From: Burkholderiales bacterium | Lineage (GTDB): Bacteria > Pseudomonadota > Gammaproteobacteria > Burkholderiales > Burkholderiaceae | DNA: 5,946 bases | Direction of reading: 5' to 3' | Assembly (NCBI GenBank): GCA_947447845.1 | Contig: CANFNO010000202.1 | Span: 1 to 5,946, forward strand | Shown: positions 4,796 through 5,946 of the stretch, in pieces | Layout: each line of letters starts with the position of its first letter | Numbering within the stretch: the stretch's first letter is position 1 | Notes under the pieces: generated by a model | Told to the model about the DNA's origin: nothing | What the model saw: the letters and a program-made list of their open reading frames with translations, nothing else | Databases searched by the model: none | Translations under genes and position numbers: made by a program

Positions 4796-5946
4796 TTGGC
4801 GATACCCAAGCAACGCGCACTGGTGTGGTTCAAGCGCGACCTGCGCATCCACGACCATGCTGCCTTGGTGGCTGCGCAATCGCACCCCGATGCACTAGCT
4901 CTCTTTGTGATTGAACCCGAATGGCTGCAAAGCCCGGAATGCGATGCCAGCCATGTGGACTTTGCACTGCAATGTCTGTCGGAACTGCGTGCCGCACTGG
5001 CCCCGCTTGGTATGCCGCTGCTCGTGCGTGTGGGCTCGGCTGTTCCGGTGCTGGAACAGCTACTCCAGGAGACAAAATTTGCGCACCTGCTGAGTCACGA
5101 GGAAACCGGTTCGGGCTGGTCTTTTGTGCGCGATGTGCAGGTGGCCGCCTGGTGCAAGGCCAACAAAGTCGCATGGCAGGAATTCACACAGACCGGCGTG
5201 GTGCGTCGCTTGCGCACCCGTTCGGGCTGGGCCATGCGCTGGCAGGCCCGGATGGATGCGCCCTTGCAGTTGCTGCACGGTGGGTTCAACCGGGCGGTGG
5301 CGCTGGACCAACCCGAGTTGCCCACATTGGCTAGCCTGGGCCTGACACAGCACGCTAAGTCGTTGCAGGCGGCGGGTGAGAAAGCAGCGCGGCGCACCCT
5401 CAAAAGCTTTTTGCAGGTACGTGGCTTTGACTACCGCAAAGCGCTATCAAGCCCCTTGAGTGCGGAAGAAGGTTGTAGCCGCCTGAGCCCGCATCTGGCA
5501 TTTGGCACGCTCTCCATGCGCACCGTGCACCAGGCTACCGAGGTGGCAATTGCCAACACACCGGAGCGCGCGCTGGCCTACGCGCTACGCGGATTTTCCG
5601 GACGGCTGCGCTGGCATTGCCACTTCATGCAAAAACTCGAAGATGAACCTGGCATCGAGTTTCACAACTTTGCCCGGATCTGCGACGGCCTTCGAGAGAA
5701 CGACTTTAACGACGAACACTTTGCCGCCTGGTGCGAGGGCCGCACCGGCTACCCGATGGTGGATGCCTGCATGCGCTCGCTGGTGGCCACTGGCTGGCTC
5801 AATTTCCGCATGCGCGCCATGCTGGTGAGCTTTGCCAGCTACCACCTGTGGCTGCACTGGCGGCAAACGGGCCAGTTTCTGGCACGGCAGTTTCTCGACT
5901 ATGAGCCTGGCATCCACTGGAGCCAGATGCAGATGCAAAGCGGCAC
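4796..5946 (+). CDS. Cryptochrome / DNA photolyase family flavoprotein (partial, C-terminus beyond right edge)
   Basis: 383 complete codons are open to the window edge. The start is set at the TTG at 4796, after an AGGCAGG stretch, because it places LVWFKRDLRIHDH at residues 9-21, where family members begin; no ATG is nearby in this frame. Residues 1 to about 130 form the antenna-binding alpha/beta domain (LALFVIEPEW, VRVGSAVPVLEQLL, SHEETGSGWSFVRD). From about 200 comes the helical FAD domain, with SRLSPHLAFG at 228-237, FSGRLRWHCHFMQKLED, WCEGRTGYPMVDACMRSLVATGWLNFRMRAM and DYEPGIHWSQMQMQSG. The family splits pyrimidine dimers with blue light or acts as a light sensor. The active-site segment GWLNFRMR differs from the WMHNRLRM of class I CPD photolyases, so the subclass and substrate are unsettled. 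Only roughly the last 100 residues should be missing. Confidence 0.92.
   Translation, partial: MAIPKQRALVWFKRDLRIHDHAALVAAQSHPDALALFVIEPEWLQSPECDASHVDFALQCLSELRAALAPLGMPLLVRVGSAVPVLEQLLQETKFAHLLSHEETGSGWSFVRDVQVAAWCKANKVAWQEFTQTGVVRRLRTRSGWAMRWQARMDAPLQLLHGGFNRAVALDQPELPTLASLGLTQHAKSLQAAGEKAARRTLKSFLQVRGFDYRKALSSPLSAEEGCSRLSPHLAFGTLSMRTVHQATEVAIANTPERALAYALRGFSGRLRWHCHFMQKLEDEPGIEFHNFARICDGLRENDFNDEHFAAWCEGRTGYPMVDACMRSLVATGWLNFRMRAMLVSFASYHLWLHWRQTGQFLARQFLDYEPGIHWSQMQMQSG

Overview
The window looks like chromosome of a GC-rich betaproteobacterium, most likely Burkholderiales/Comamonadaceae (Rhodoferax/Polaromonas-like). This rests on base composition, codon use and the character of the proteins; no marker gene proves it. 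It holds eight protein-coding genes, two of them cut by the window edges. No RNA gene, insertion sequence or CRISPR array was seen.

Left block (1-2310, minus strand): a two-gene operon. The first gene (796-2310) closely resembles the 5S (oxaloacetate/pyruvate carboxyltransferase) subunit of propionibacterial transcarboxylase. Twelve bases later comes a 12S-like carboxyltransferase (1-783, running off the left edge). Together they look like the two catalytic subunits of a biotin-dependent methylmalonyl-CoA:pyruvate transcarboxylase, or of a related decarboxylase. The biotin carrier would have to be encoded elsewhere, probably just beyond the left edge.

Divergent gap (2311-2764): no convincing gene. 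It contains a 12-bp palindrome upstream of the 5S gene, a strong hairpin-plus-T-run terminator that no visible gene runs into, and a well-formed promoter with an embedded perfect inverted repeat that drives the rightward genes.

Middle block (2765-3906, plus strand): a toxin-first type II toxin-antitoxin pair of the HI1419/HI1420 class. The toxin start lies about where transcription should begin, so the mRNA may be leaderless. A DUF523/TudS-like iron-sulfur desulfidase candidate follows closely. Bases 3907-4333 hold no recognisable gene.

Right block (4334-5946, plus strand): a small six-cysteine protein overlaps a DUF2805/TIGR03643 protein that looks like a small helix-turn-helix protein. Thirty-two bases further on begins a cryptochrome/DNA photolyase that runs off the right edge. 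The packing suggests one transcription unit, and the two small proteins are candidate partners or regulators of the flavoprotein. This is the least understood and most interesting part of the window.
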